Shown: positions 1-6,410 of the stretch, in pieces
Layout of the letters: every line of letters starts with the position of its first letter
How positions within the stretch are numbered: position 1 is the stretch's first letter
Source: an uncultured Eubacteriales bacterium
GTDB lineage: Bacteria; Bacillota; Clostridia; Oscillospirales; CAG-272
Assembly: GCA_958414825.1 (NCBI GenBank)
Contig: CATYXQ010000028.1
Location: 1 to 24,521, forward strand
Length of the DNA: 24,521 nucleotides
Reading direction: 5' to 3'
Translations under genes and position numbers: made by a program
The notes under the pieces: model-generated
The model's input: only the letters and a program-made list of their open reading frames with translations
Told to the model about the DNA's origin: nothing
Databases searched by the model: none

Positions 1-83
1 CGTTTCAGGTAGTCTTCTTCTCCGAACAGCAGATAGGCGCCGCAGGGCGCTTTTGCTTCCTTTTTGATATCGATAGCAGCCAT
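1..83 (-). CDS. holA: DNA polymerase III delta subunit, N-terminal fragment (cut by window edge)
   Basis: The first 27 codons read MAAIDIKKEAKAPCGAYLLF then GEEDYLK, and the gene runs off the left edge. The Y-L-L-F-G-E-E-D-Y-L stretch is the usual start of the HolA clamp-loader subunit, which opens the sliding clamp at the replication fork. The start ATG lies 7 bp after the stop of the DUF1934 gene. An AGGT ribosome binding site sits in that gene's last codons, so the two are probably co-transcribed and perhaps translationally coupled. Only the N-terminus is visible, so the call rests on a short motif and on the agreement with start and spacing. Confidence 0.72.
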   Translation of the reverse strand, partial: MAAIDIKKEAKAPCGAYLLFGEEDYLK

Positions 84-90
84 GTTGACC

Positions 91-585
91 TCAGTTCAAA
101 ATTGAAAGTTTCAGATTGGTTTTCTCGGTCAGCACACCGCCCATTTCGATCAGATATTCTGCGGTGAGCGTACCGCCGTCAAATGTAATGGCATTGTTCA
201 TTTGCAGGGTATTGACACAAAGTTCAATCGGAAAATAGGGTGTTTCATAAACACAGAAATGCCGCCGTCCCGCCTCAAAGACAAGCGCGGTCGAAACCTC
301 GCCCTCTCGAAGCAGGCTGACAAGCGCGGGAGTCTTCTTGTTAAAACAGATGCGGGTCGTAGATCCCCCCATACCGGTAATTTCGGATTCATCGTATTGA
401 ATTTCAATGCTGTTATCCTGATCGGAGACGATGCAGTCGGTGGTCAGCGTGGTGGTTTCGGCGGATTGCACCGAGCCGTCTGACGCGCGTTCACGGTCAT
501 CAAGCACGGAACTACTGTCTGCGTCGTATTGCAGAATGGTAGATATAATTTCGGCTTTGGCTGTTCGTTTTTTGATTTCTGACAT
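91..585 (-). CDS. DUF1934 (YwiB-like) beta-barrel protein
   Basis: This is a 164-residue cytoplasmic protein without signal peptide or membrane segment. Its second half, with the pattern FEAGRRHFCVYETPYFPIEL followed by N-T-L and a closing L-I-E-M-G-G, is characteristic of the DUF1934/YwiB family, small calycin-like beta-barrels of unknown function common in Firmicutes. The region around residues 30-60 is acidic and Ser/Thr-rich and looks like a lineage-specific insertion in the N-terminal half. The start ATG has a GAGG ribosome binding site 8 nt upstream. It is the first gene behind the promoter at 615-643 and is followed 7 bp later by holA. The function is not known from sequence. Confidence 0.75.
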   Translation of the reverse strand: MSEIKKRTAKAEIISTILQYDADSSSVLDDRERASDGSVQSAETTTLTTDCIVSDQDNSIEIQYDESEITGMGGSTTRICFNKKTPALVSLLREGEVSTALVFEAGRRHFCVYETPYFPIELCVNTLQMNNAITFDGGTLTAEYLIEMGGVLTEKTNLKLSILN

Positions 586-614
586 TTTTTGTTCCTCGCT
601 TATTCTTCAGGTTA

Positions 615-643
615 AATATAGCATATGTCCGCCTGAAAGTCAA
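615..643 (-). promoter_or_regulatory. Sigma-A-type promoter for DUF1934-holA
   Basis: On the minus strand TTGACT (638-643) is followed after exactly 17 bp by TATATT (615-620). Both boxes are close to consensus and lie about 30 bp upstream of the start codon of the DUF1934 gene. Confidence 0.72.
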
Positions 644-787
644 TTGCCGCTCGATTTCTCATAATTTGCCTTGTGTGGCCGCCGCTGTTTTGTACGACAC
701 TACATATGATAACCGTTTCATCCTGTCTATGGAATTTGCGGTGCGTTTAAGAGATCAAACGGTGAATTTGGATTTGGAGGTGCATGT

Positions 788-1183
788 ATGAAAAAATTTT
801 GTGTGGTCTTGCTTTTGTCCGCGGCGCTCTGCGTCGGCGCCCGCGCTGCGGTTCCTCGGGAATATCTTGCAAAAGCGATTGCGGTCGGTACGTCGGGAGA
901 GCCGTTTGTGGTCAAGGTCGCCTATGGCGAAATGCTGATGCGTCGTATAGACAGCGAACTTTTCCCCGATACTTTGCCGGCGCTGGTTTACGCAATGGAA
1001 CAGAGCGACGCCGTTCGGCGCGCGTTGCCTGGAGACGCCGATTGGTGCGCGGCGGATATTGCGATTCAAAATCTTGAATTCGGCGGCGGAGCGCTGTATT
1101 GTGCAAAATGGAAAGACGTAGAAAACACGCCGCTTTCCATGCGAAGCGGCGTGCGTTTCTACGATTGGTTTTTCTATTCCTGA
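788..1183 (+). CDS. Small secreted SleB-like (Hydrolase_2) domain protein, probably catalytically impaired
   Basis: This 131-residue protein has a Sec signal peptide at about residues 1-20 (Lys-Lys, then a hydrophobic core ending in Ala-Arg-Ala). The remainder follows the SleB/cell-wall hydrolase pattern: A-K-A-I...G-E-P-F (27-40), K-V-A-Y-G-E...M-R-R-I (43-54), F-P-D-T-L (59-63) and G-G-G-A-L-Y (about 99-104). SleB-type enzymes are lytic transglycosylases acting on spore cortex or cell wall. In the usual Y-A-E-A-R-G-E-P motif the first Glu is the catalytic acid; here the position is Gly34 (A-V-G-T-S-G-E-P). The final His-Phe-Tyr pattern is also altered. The start has GGAGGT 6 nt upstream. 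The 3' end overlaps rnr by 10 bp tail to tail. The family assignment is moderate because the match is degenerate. Confidence 0.62.
   Translation: MKKFCVVLLLSAALCVGARAAVPREYLAKAIAVGTSGEPFVVKVAYGEMLMRRIDSELFPDTLPALVYAMEQSDAVRRALPGDADWCAADIAIQNLEFGGGALYCAKWKDVENTPLSMRSGVRFYDWFFYS
1117..1163 (-). terminator. Terminator hairpin for rnr embedded in the convergent gene
   Basis: CACGCCGCTT (1126-1135) pairs perfectly with AAGCGGCGTG (1144-1153) around an 8-nt loop. CGTAGAAA (1117-1124) pairs with TTTCTACG (1156-1163) as an outer stem. Read in the rnr direction, the inner stem is followed by TTTTCT. It lies 11-57 bp beyond the rnr stop codon, entirely inside the coding region of the SleB-like gene. 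Confidence 0.55.
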
Positions 1184-3258
1184 GATGAATTTTCTTCAGC
1201 CGGTTCCATATAGATCCGGCGGCGCAGGACATTGGCTTCGGTAATCCGAATGCGTATCGGCTGTCCGAGACGATATACCGTTTTGCCGCGGCCAAGCGTC
1301 CGCGCATTTTCATCAAAGGAAAAGCCCTCGCCTATCCTTTCGATCGGAATTAGTCCTTCACATGTGTTTTCCAGTTCGCAGAAAAGGCCGAACGGCGTTA
1401 CGGAACTGACAACGGCGTCAAAGACATTGCCGACTTCTTTTTGCATGTAGATGACTTTATACAAGTCCTCGATGTCCCGCTCGGCGGTCATGGCGCGCAG
1501 TTCGTTGTCGCTGGAGGCTTCGGCGCTGATCTTGGCAAAGCGCGCATATTTTGAGACTGCGGCGTTCGCGCCGTTTGTCATGGCATATTTTAAGATTCGG
1601 TGAATCGAGAGATCCGGATAACGGCGAATCGGAGAAGTGAAGTGGCAGTAAAAGGCAAGTCCGAGGCCGAAATGATCGGCGCGTTTTTCGCTGTATTTTG
1701 CTTTCATTTGCGCACGTAGCGTCACTCTGGAAACGACGCGCTCGATTCCTTTTTCGGTCGCCTCACGCAAAATGGGGGCGAATGCGGCGGTAGTCAGCTT
1801 TTTTTGCCGCAGAGGAAGAATGGACAGCCCCGCATTGTGTATGAAATTTTTATATGCGGTCAGTTTTTCCTCATCCGGCGCCTCGTGGATACGGAATACG
1901 CAGGGAAGCTGATGCGCGCACATATAACGCGCGACCGCTTCGTTCGCTGTGAGCATAAATTGCTCGATCAGACGTTCCGCGTCCCCGCGTTCGCGCCGTA
2001 TGATGTCAACAGGTATCCCTTGTTCGTTCAAAACGAATTTGGCCTCGGCGCTTTCCAGTTCCAGCACACCGCGTATGTCGGCGCGGTGCGCCAGTATTTT
2101 ATAGAGCGGAACCATAGACAAGAGTTGTTTGTAGACCGGCTTGTATTTTTCGTAATAGGGAGACTGCGTGTGATTTTTGAAAAGATCGTTTACTTCGCTG
2201 TAGATACCGTGTACTTTTGATCGTATAATCGTGTTTTCAATCTGACAGTCCGTAATTGCGCCGGCGTGATCCAGTGTAATTAGAGCGCTGAGCGCGTATT
2301 TGTCTGTGTCTGCGTCGAGCGAACATACGCCGTTTGACAGGCATTCGGGCAGCATCGGCACGACTTTATCGGTGAAATAAACGCTCGTTCCGCGGGCAAA
2401 CGCTTCTTTGTCCACAGGCGTTCCGTATCGTACATAGTGGGATACGTCTGCAATATGCACGCCGAGCCTGTATCCGTCGCGCGTAACTTCCAGAGAAATC
2501 GCGTCGTCCAAATCTTTGGCGTCCGCGCCGTCAATGGTAAAGATTACGCTGTCGCGCAGATCCAGCCGCCCGTTTTCGGAAAGCGGCTGCGCGGCGGCCT
2601 TTTCCGCGGTGCGGAGTACCTCTTCGGAGAATACGGTGCGAATGCCGTGTTCCAGCAGTACGGATTCATAGTTGGCGCCGAGAGAGTCCGCCGGGCCGAG
2701 CACACGGAGAATTTCCCCTTTCGGCATACGCGCGCCGTCGCCGTAATCAGTCAGGCGGCAGAGTACCTTGTCTCCGTCGCGGGCGTCGGTATATTCGGCG
2801 ACTTTTACGTCGAAACAAAGACGCGGATTGTCGGGGCGTACACGATAGATCGGATTTCCGCGTTTTGTGCGTCCGCATTCAAGGTAAGTGCCGCAAAAGG
2901 TTTCAATTCCGCGTTGCTTAATTTCAACCACAACGCCTTCGGCGTGGTATTTACGGTCGGGCTTTGAAGTTAGATCGCGTTTTTTTACATGTATGACCAC
3001 ACGGTCGCCGCTTAAAGCGCCGCCGCAGTTTTTGGCAGGAATGAAGATGTCGTCGGTTAAATGGAATCGGTCATCGGCTTTTACAAAGCCAAATCCGCGC
3101 TCACTTGCCGAAAAAATGCCCTCAATGACCGCCGTGTGTGCGCTGAGCGCTGTTTTACGGCTTTGATTTTCCAAAATATGACGGATGCCGGTGCGTTTGT
3201 GCTCGACTCGTTTTTTTGAAGAGCGGGGAAAACTTTTTTTTGAATTCTTTTTTCGCAT
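1174..3258 (-). CDS. rnr: Ribonuclease R (3'-5' exoribonuclease, RNB family)
   Basis: This 694-residue protein degrades structured RNA processively from the 3' end. It has a very basic N-terminal tail (residues 1-35), a cold-shock/OB domain (about 43-95, with G-I-F-S-A-S-E-R-G-F-G-F-V), and a second OB region. The RNB catalytic core carries the metal-binding acidic cluster D243, D249, D251 and D252 in TIDGADAKDLDDA, which matches the spacing of the active-site Asp residues of E. coli RNase R. A C-terminal S1 domain (about 610-690) follows. The length is normal for Firmicutes. An acceptable GAGGT ribosome binding site lies 11 nt before the ATG. The order secG-rnr is common in Firmicutes, where smpB usually follows; here smpB is absent and a convergent gene follows instead. 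Confidence 0.95.
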   Translation of the reverse strand: MRKKNSKKSFPRSSKKRVEHKRTGIRHILENQSRKTALSAHTAVIEGIFSASERGFGFVKADDRFHLTDDIFIPAKNCGGALSGDRVVIHVKKRDLTSKPDRKYHAEGVVVEIKQRGIETFCGTYLECGRTKRGNPIYRVRPDNPRLCFDVKVAEYTDARDGDKVLCRLTDYGDGARMPKGEILRVLGPADSLGANYESVLLEHGIRTVFSEEVLRTAEKAAAQPLSENGRLDLRDSVIFTIDGADAKDLDDAISLEVTRDGYRLGVHIADVSHYVRYGTPVDKEAFARGTSVYFTDKVVPMLPECLSNGVCSLDADTDKYALSALITLDHAGAITDCQIENTIIRSKVHGIYSEVNDLFKNHTQSPYYEKYKPVYKQLLSMVPLYKILAHRADIRGVLELESAEAKFVLNEQGIPVDIIRRERGDAERLIEQFMLTANEAVARYMCAHQLPCVFRIHEAPDEEKLTAYKNFIHNAGLSILPLRQKKLTTAAFAPILREATEKGIERVVSRVTLRAQMKAKYSEKRADHFGLGLAFYCHFTSPIRRYPDLSIHRILKYAMTNGANAAVSKYARFAKISAEASSDNELRAMTAERDIEDLYKVIYMQKEVGNVFDAVVSSVTPFGLFCELENTCEGLIPIERIGEGFSFDENARTLGRGKTVYRLGQPIRIRITEANVLRRRIYMEPAEENSSQE

Positions 3259-3282
3259 GAAACGAAATTACCTCGTTTGAGT

Positions 3283-3306
3283 GTGGCAACGCCACTTTTT
3301 TATTTT
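3283..3306 (+). other. Short hairpin plus T-run in the rnr leader
   Basis: GTGGC (3283-3287), loop AAC and GCCAC (3291-3295) are followed on the plus strand by TTTTTT. No plus-strand gene lies upstream. On the minus strand the same hairpin sits in the rnr 5' leader, just before its ribosome binding site. It may stop antisense transcription or stabilise the leader; the role is not established. Confidence 0.35.
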
Positions 3307-3391
3307 GGGTTTTGGATATGATGTCTTTTAAAAGATGCATTTTGGAAGCGACTGTTCTATGGTCATGACGTGAATATCGGTTATAATAAAG

Positions 3392-3426
3392 GAATCCGCT
3401 TTTTAGTATAAACCAAAAGCGGATTC
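3392..3426 (-). terminator. Rho-independent terminator after secG
   Basis: GAATCCGCTTTT (3392-3403) and AAAAGCGGATTC (3415-3426) form a perfect 12-bp stem with an 11-nt loop. On the minus strand it is followed by a T-rich stretch (CCTTTATTAT). It lies 20 bp after the secG stop and before rnr, so rnr is reached by read-through or has its own promoter. Confidence 0.65.
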
Positions 3427-3445
3427 TGTAAACTTATGATTTAAT

Positions 3446-3841
3446 TTATTCAGCTTCAGCCGAAGTCGTGGTGCTGTCGGTAGCTTCCGTGGTGGTTTCA
3501 TGGTCGTGCTCATCCTCGTCCTCAGCGGCGGTTGTTACAAGACCTTCATAGCCCTCCGCGCCGGCAAGACCGAAATCCACATTTGCGTTATAATTGACGT
3601 CGGGCTGGATAGCGTACATGGCGATAACGATCACAACAAAAACGACGGCAACCGCAGTGGTAGCGGTTGAAAGCATCTTATCTATTGCTTTGCCTTTGGT
3701 TTTTCCGAAAAATGTTTCTGCGCCGCCGGCAATCGTACCGGAAAGGTTTTTTGCTTTACCGTGCTGCATCAATACGGCAATCACAAGAAAAACCGCGCAG
3801 ATCAAAAGAATGATTCCCAATATCAGTTCAAAAGTACCCAT
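3446..3841 (-). CDS. secG: Preprotein translocase subunit SecG with long acidic tail
   Basis: SecG is the small non-essential subunit of the SecYEG channel in the cytoplasmic membrane. From the chosen ATG the protein has 131 residues. A first membrane helix lies at about 5-25 (L-I-L-G-I-I-L-L-I-C-A-V-F-L-V-I), followed by the hallmark loop LMQHGKAKNLSGTIAGGAE with F-F-G-K-T-K-G. A second helix lies at about 59-78. The rest is an unusual Asp/Glu/His/Thr-rich tail of about 45 residues, whereas SecG is normally 70-80 residues long. A longer frame opens upstream to 3961, but the start at 3841 is preferred: the SecG homology begins there, GGAGG lies 11 nt upstream, and the promoter (3928-3956) falls inside the longer frame. 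Confidence 0.9.
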   Translation of the reverse strand: MGTFELILGIILLICAVFLVIAVLMQHGKAKNLSGTIAGGAETFFGKTKGKAIDKMLSTATTAVAVVFVVIVIAMYAIQPDVNYNANVDFGLAGAEGYEGLVTTAAEDEDEHDHETTTEATDSTTTSAEAE

Positions 3842-3900
3842 GTCAGAGCTATCCTCCAAAATTTCAACGAAATTCATCTTAATCGAATTATGCGGATGTA

Positions 3901-3914
3901 CAAGCATATGCTTG
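3901..3914. promoter_or_regulatory. Perfect 14-bp palindrome in the secG leader
   Basis: CAAGCATATGCTTG is a perfect palindrome lying just downstream of the predicted secG transcription start. It could be an operator or a short leader hairpin. Only the symmetry and position support this. Confidence 0.3.
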
Positions 3915-3927
3915 CAACGCAAAATAC

Positions 3928-3956
3928 ATTTTAGCATATGGCGCGCTAAAAAGCAA
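3928..3956 (-). promoter_or_regulatory. Promoter for secG
   Basis: On the minus strand TTGCTT (3951-3956) is followed after 17 bp by TAAAAT (3928-3933). This predicts transcription from about 3921 and an 80-nt leader before the secG ATG at 3841. It supports the shorter SecG start. Confidence 0.6.
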
Positions 3957-4030
3957 TACAAATTTTAAAATTCTGCCAAAATATATTTTTAATACATAAA
4001 CTTCTGAAACAAAACGGTGTTTTTTTTGTA

Positions 4031-4062
4031 TTGCTATATTGATATTGATATGCTACTATAAT
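4031..4062 (+). promoter_or_regulatory. Possible promoter for the GH43 / epimerase unit
   Basis: A perfect TATAAT (4057-4062) lies 34 bp upstream of the GH43 start in very AT-rich sequence. The best upstream -35 candidate, TTGCTA (4031-4036), is 20 bp away, which is wide. The -10 box is convincing and the -35 is not. Confidence 0.4.
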
Positions 4063-4096
4063 ATATAAATATAGTATTTGCAGGCGGAGCGGTGGA

Positions 4097-5047
4097 ATGA
4101 AAGAGCAGTTCAGAAATCCGATTACTGAGAGCGGTCCGGATCCATTTGTTGTTTTGTTTGAAGAGAAATATTATTATGTGTACAGCGCGGAAGGCGGTTT
4201 GTATGTCAGTTGTGCGGAAAATATTCATAAGCTGAAACGAGACGGCAGAAATGTGTTTACACCGCCGGAGGGCACTATGTATTCAAAGGAATACTGGGCG
4301 CCTGAAATTCATCTGATCGACGGCAAATGGTATCTGTATGTCGCCGCGGATGACGGACAAAATGCAAATCATCGGATGTATGTGCTTGAATCGGAAAACG
4401 GACGGCCGGACGGCAGCTACAAAATGCTCGGGAAAATCAGCGATCCGTCGGATTGCTGGGCGATCGACGGTACGGTAATGCACTACGGCGGTCGGCTTTA
4501 TTTTGTTTGGTCTGGATGGGAACATGCCGGTGACGCTATGCAGAATCTTTATATTGCGCCCATGTCCTCGCCGACTGAAATGTCTGGTATGCGTGTGCGT
4601 ATCTCTACGCCGGAATATGACTGGGAATGCCGCGGCGCGGGACCGACCGGAACCGGAAAAGAACTTCCCAAAGTGAACGAGGGGCCGCAGATTCTTTATA
4701 AAGGCGATACGGTACATATTATCTATTCTGCAAGTGGAAGTTGGTGCAGGCATTATTGTCTCGGACGCTTGACATTTCGCGGAGGTGATCCGCTGGATCT
4801 GAAGTGCTGGAAAAAATATGAGGACGCGGTATTCAGCGAAAATGAGGGCGCTTACGGCCCCGGACATTGTTCGTTTACAAAGAGTGTGGATGGTAGCGAG
4901 GACTTCATCGTTTACCATGCGCGCCCTGATGCTTCGGGCGGCTGGAGGGGACGCGGTATGCGTGCGCAGCCGTTTACTTGGGACGGGGATGTTCCGGTTT
5001 TCGGACGTCCGGCTACACCGGATGAATGGGTACAGATCCCCGTTTGA
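4097..5047 (+). CDS. Glycoside hydrolase family 43 protein (arabinofuranosidase/xylosidase-like), cytoplasmic
   Basis: This 316-residue protein is a single five-bladed beta-propeller GH43 domain. The three expected catalytic acids are visible: Asp15 in G-P-D-P-F (general base), Asp124 in W-A-I-D-G-T (pKa modulator) and Glu195 in V-N-E-G-P-Q (general acid). The propeller signature Y-W-A-P-E-I-H (about 66-72) is also present. GH43 enzymes remove L-arabinose or D-xylose from plant polysaccharides or oligosaccharides; the exact substrate cannot be read from the sequence. There is no signal peptide or accessory binding domain, so it probably acts inside the cell on imported oligosaccharides. An aldose 1-epimerase-like gene follows 53 bp later, which fits a sugar-use unit. 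Confidence 0.88.
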   Translation: MKEQFRNPITESGPDPFVVLFEEKYYYVYSAEGGLYVSCAENIHKLKRDGRNVFTPPEGTMYSKEYWAPEIHLIDGKWYLYVAADDGQNANHRMYVLESENGRPDGSYKMLGKISDPSDCWAIDGTVMHYGGRLYFVWSGWEHAGDAMQNLYIAPMSSPTEMSGMRVRISTPEYDWECRGAGPTGTGKELPKVNEGPQILYKGDTVHIIYSASGSWCRHYCLGRLTFRGGDPLDLKCWKKYEDAVFSENEGAYGPGHCSFTKSVDGSEDFIVYHARPDASGGWRGRGMRAQPFTWDGDVPVFGRPATPDEWVQIPV

Positions 5048-5100
5048 TGGGCATTGGCATGATTATAAAGAAAATAAATTTAATATAAGAGGGTAAGATT

Positions 5101-5979
5101 TTGAAGTACATACTGGAAAATGAACAACTGAAAGTCGCGGTGGCTACAAAGGGAGCCGAGCTTCAGAGCCTGTATTCCAAACCGCTGGAAAAAGAGTTTT
5201 TGTGGCAGCCCGGCGCGGAGATATGGAATGCGCATTCGATTCTTTTGTTCCCGACTCCGGGACGCATTGCGCATGACCGCACGATCATCGGAGGCAAGGA
5301 ATATCCGGCCACGATGCACGGCTTTGCCAAGGATATGGAATTCACGGCTGCTGAGGCGACGAATACCCGTCTTGTTTTGGAACTGGCGGCAAATGAGGAG
5401 ACGCGCTTTTTCCTTCCGTATGCATTTTTGTTCCGTGTGATTTTTGAACTGAAAGGCGAACTTTTAGAGCAGCGTCTTGAGGTTGTCAATCAGGATAAGC
5501 AGACCATTTATTTTTCGCTCGGCGCACATCCCGGGTTCTACTGCCCGATTGATTTGTCCGAGAGCGGCGACGATTATGTGCTTCGGTTTGACCGCCCGCA
5601 GGAGATCGATCTTTTGGAGAGTGAGGAGGGCACCCGCCTTTTGACCGGCAAAAAGACGCCGTTTACTAAGGGCGGCACCGATATTTTCGTCGGCGAGCAT
5701 TTCTTTGACAACGGACCGATGCTGTACGGTAATGTCAAGGCGGATACAATCACGCTTCTTTCCAAAAAATCGGGGCGCTTTGTTGAGATGGGCATTCGCG
5801 ATTTCCCGTATATGTGCCTTTGGGGCGTTGGCGCTAAAATGCAGATTCTCTGCATTGAGCCTTGGTGTGGTATGAGCGATCTCACAAATACGGATCACGT
5901 TTGGGAAACCAAGCTGGGAATCGAGAAAGCGGAAGTGGGCGAAACCTTTGTCCGCACGCTGACCTATCGTGTCGGTTGA
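5101..5979 (+). CDS. Aldose 1-epimerase-family (galactose mutarotase-like) protein
   Basis: This 292-residue cytoplasmic protein of the galactose-mutarotase-like fold would interconvert the alpha and beta anomers of an aldose. Residues in the expected places are His73 (M-H-G-F-A), His143 (L-G-A-H-P-G-F) and Glu253 (C-I-E-P-W-C-G), which correspond to the substrate-binding and general acid/base positions of the family. The overall pattern resembles the LacX-like branch more than classical GalM. The start is TTG with AGAGGG a few bases upstream; no in-frame ATG lies near the beginning of the homology. It follows the GH43 gene and probably handles the free sugar released by it. A terminator-like hairpin lies 39 bp after the stop. 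Confidence 0.87.
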   Translation: MKYILENEQLKVAVATKGAELQSLYSKPLEKEFLWQPGAEIWNAHSILLFPTPGRIAHDRTIIGGKEYPATMHGFAKDMEFTAAEATNTRLVLELAANEETRFFLPYAFLFRVIFELKGELLEQRLEVVNQDKQTIYFSLGAHPGFYCPIDLSESGDDYVLRFDRPQEIDLLESEEGTRLLTGKKTPFTKGGTDIFVGEHFFDNGPMLYGNVKADTITLLSKKSGRFVEMGIRDFPYMCLWGVGAKMQILCIEPWCGMSDLTNTDHVWETKLGIEKAEVGETFVRTLTYRVG

Positions 5980-5987
5980 AAAAAGTA

Positions 5988-6016
5988 TTGCATTTTAAAA
6001 AAGAATGTGGTATAAC
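5988..6016 (+). promoter_or_regulatory. Promoter for the pheST leader
   Basis: TTGCAT (5988-5993), a 17-bp spacer and TATAAC (6011-6016) form a good sigma-A-type promoter. Transcription would begin near 6023, at the foot of the hairpin at 6018-6062. That gives a leader of almost 390 nt before pheS. Confidence 0.55.
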
Positions 6017-6017
6017 T

Positions 6018-6062
6018 AAAAGCAAGATGTCTCCTGCTCTCGGCGGAGACGCTGGCTTTTTT
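6018..6062 (+). terminator. Terminator-like hairpin between the epimerase gene and the T-box leader
   Basis: AAAAGC (6018-6023) can pair with GCTTTT (6055-6060), and GTCTCC (6029-6034) with GGAGAC (6045-6050); six T residues follow (6057-6062). It could end the GH43/epimerase transcript. Because a good promoter lies immediately upstream, it could also be the first structure of the pheST leader. Confidence 0.5.
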
Positions 6063-6124
6063 CGGTGACGGAGCAGTCTATCGAAGCGCCCTTGAAAAAG
6101 GGCAGTCTCTTAGAAAATACCGAA
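6063..6124 (+). other. Additional folded leader module upstream of the T-box
   Basis: TTCGGT (6061-6066) is complementary to ACCGAA (6119-6124), closing a segment that contains a perfect hairpin GCCCTT-GAAA-AAGGGC (6088-6103) with a GNRA-type loop. GAGCA (6071-6075) is complementary to the loop TGCTC (6035-6039) of the preceding hairpin, a possible pseudoknot. I do not recognise the module, and T-box Stem I begins only after it. Confidence 0.35.
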
Positions 6125-6369
6125 GAATAAAGGCGCTGATGAAGTTTGCCGTGTCCGATAAAACGTATACAGAGAGAACCGTTTTAGCTGTAAGCGGTTT
6201 TGCGTTTGGACATGTGCGTTTCGCTTCGGAGCCGACAGGGTGAAATAAAGTAGCTCGGTTCGGGTGCTCCCGTTACAGAGCGGTAAAGTGTCGGCTTTAT
6301 GTCGGAATGCGGGTGGTACCGCGGATATTGGTCAAAATGTCCGTCCCAGCGATTGGGGCGGACTTTTTT
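6125..6369 (+). promoter_or_regulatory. T-box riboswitch, phenylalanine-specific, controlling pheST
   Basis: The T-box core GGGTGGTACCGCGG is at 6311-6324. Upstream, Stem I shows a kink-turn-like base (GGC 6132-6134, GAAG 6141-6144 against CTTC 6224-6227 and GGAGCC), a helix CGTGTCC/GGACATG (6150-6156/6208-6214), the AGAGAG bulge (6171-6176) and the GCTG apical motif (6187-6190). The likely specifier is TTC (6220-6222), a Phe codon. A Stem III-like CGGG/CCCG hairpin with following GTTA lies near 6261-6275. The terminator is GTCCGTCCC (6339-6347) with GGGGCGGAC (6355-6363) and six T residues. Uncharged tRNA-Phe should bind and allow read-through; the UGGU bulge fits a tRNA ending in ACCA. Confidence 0.93.
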
Positions 6370-6410
6370 CGTTGTTCAAATTTTATAGTATATAGGAAAT
6401 AGGAGGCGTT

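Noticed and set aside
703..711. CATATGATA resembling a sporulation sigma (SigK/SigE-type) -10 box upstream of the SleB-like gene
   Set aside because: No matching -35 element at the right distance (GC instead of AC for SigK), so it is not supported beyond the suggestive function.
3842..3961. N-terminal extension of the secG frame by 40 codons
   Set aside because: The extension contains the secG promoter boxes and no SecG homology; GGAGG supports the start at 3841.
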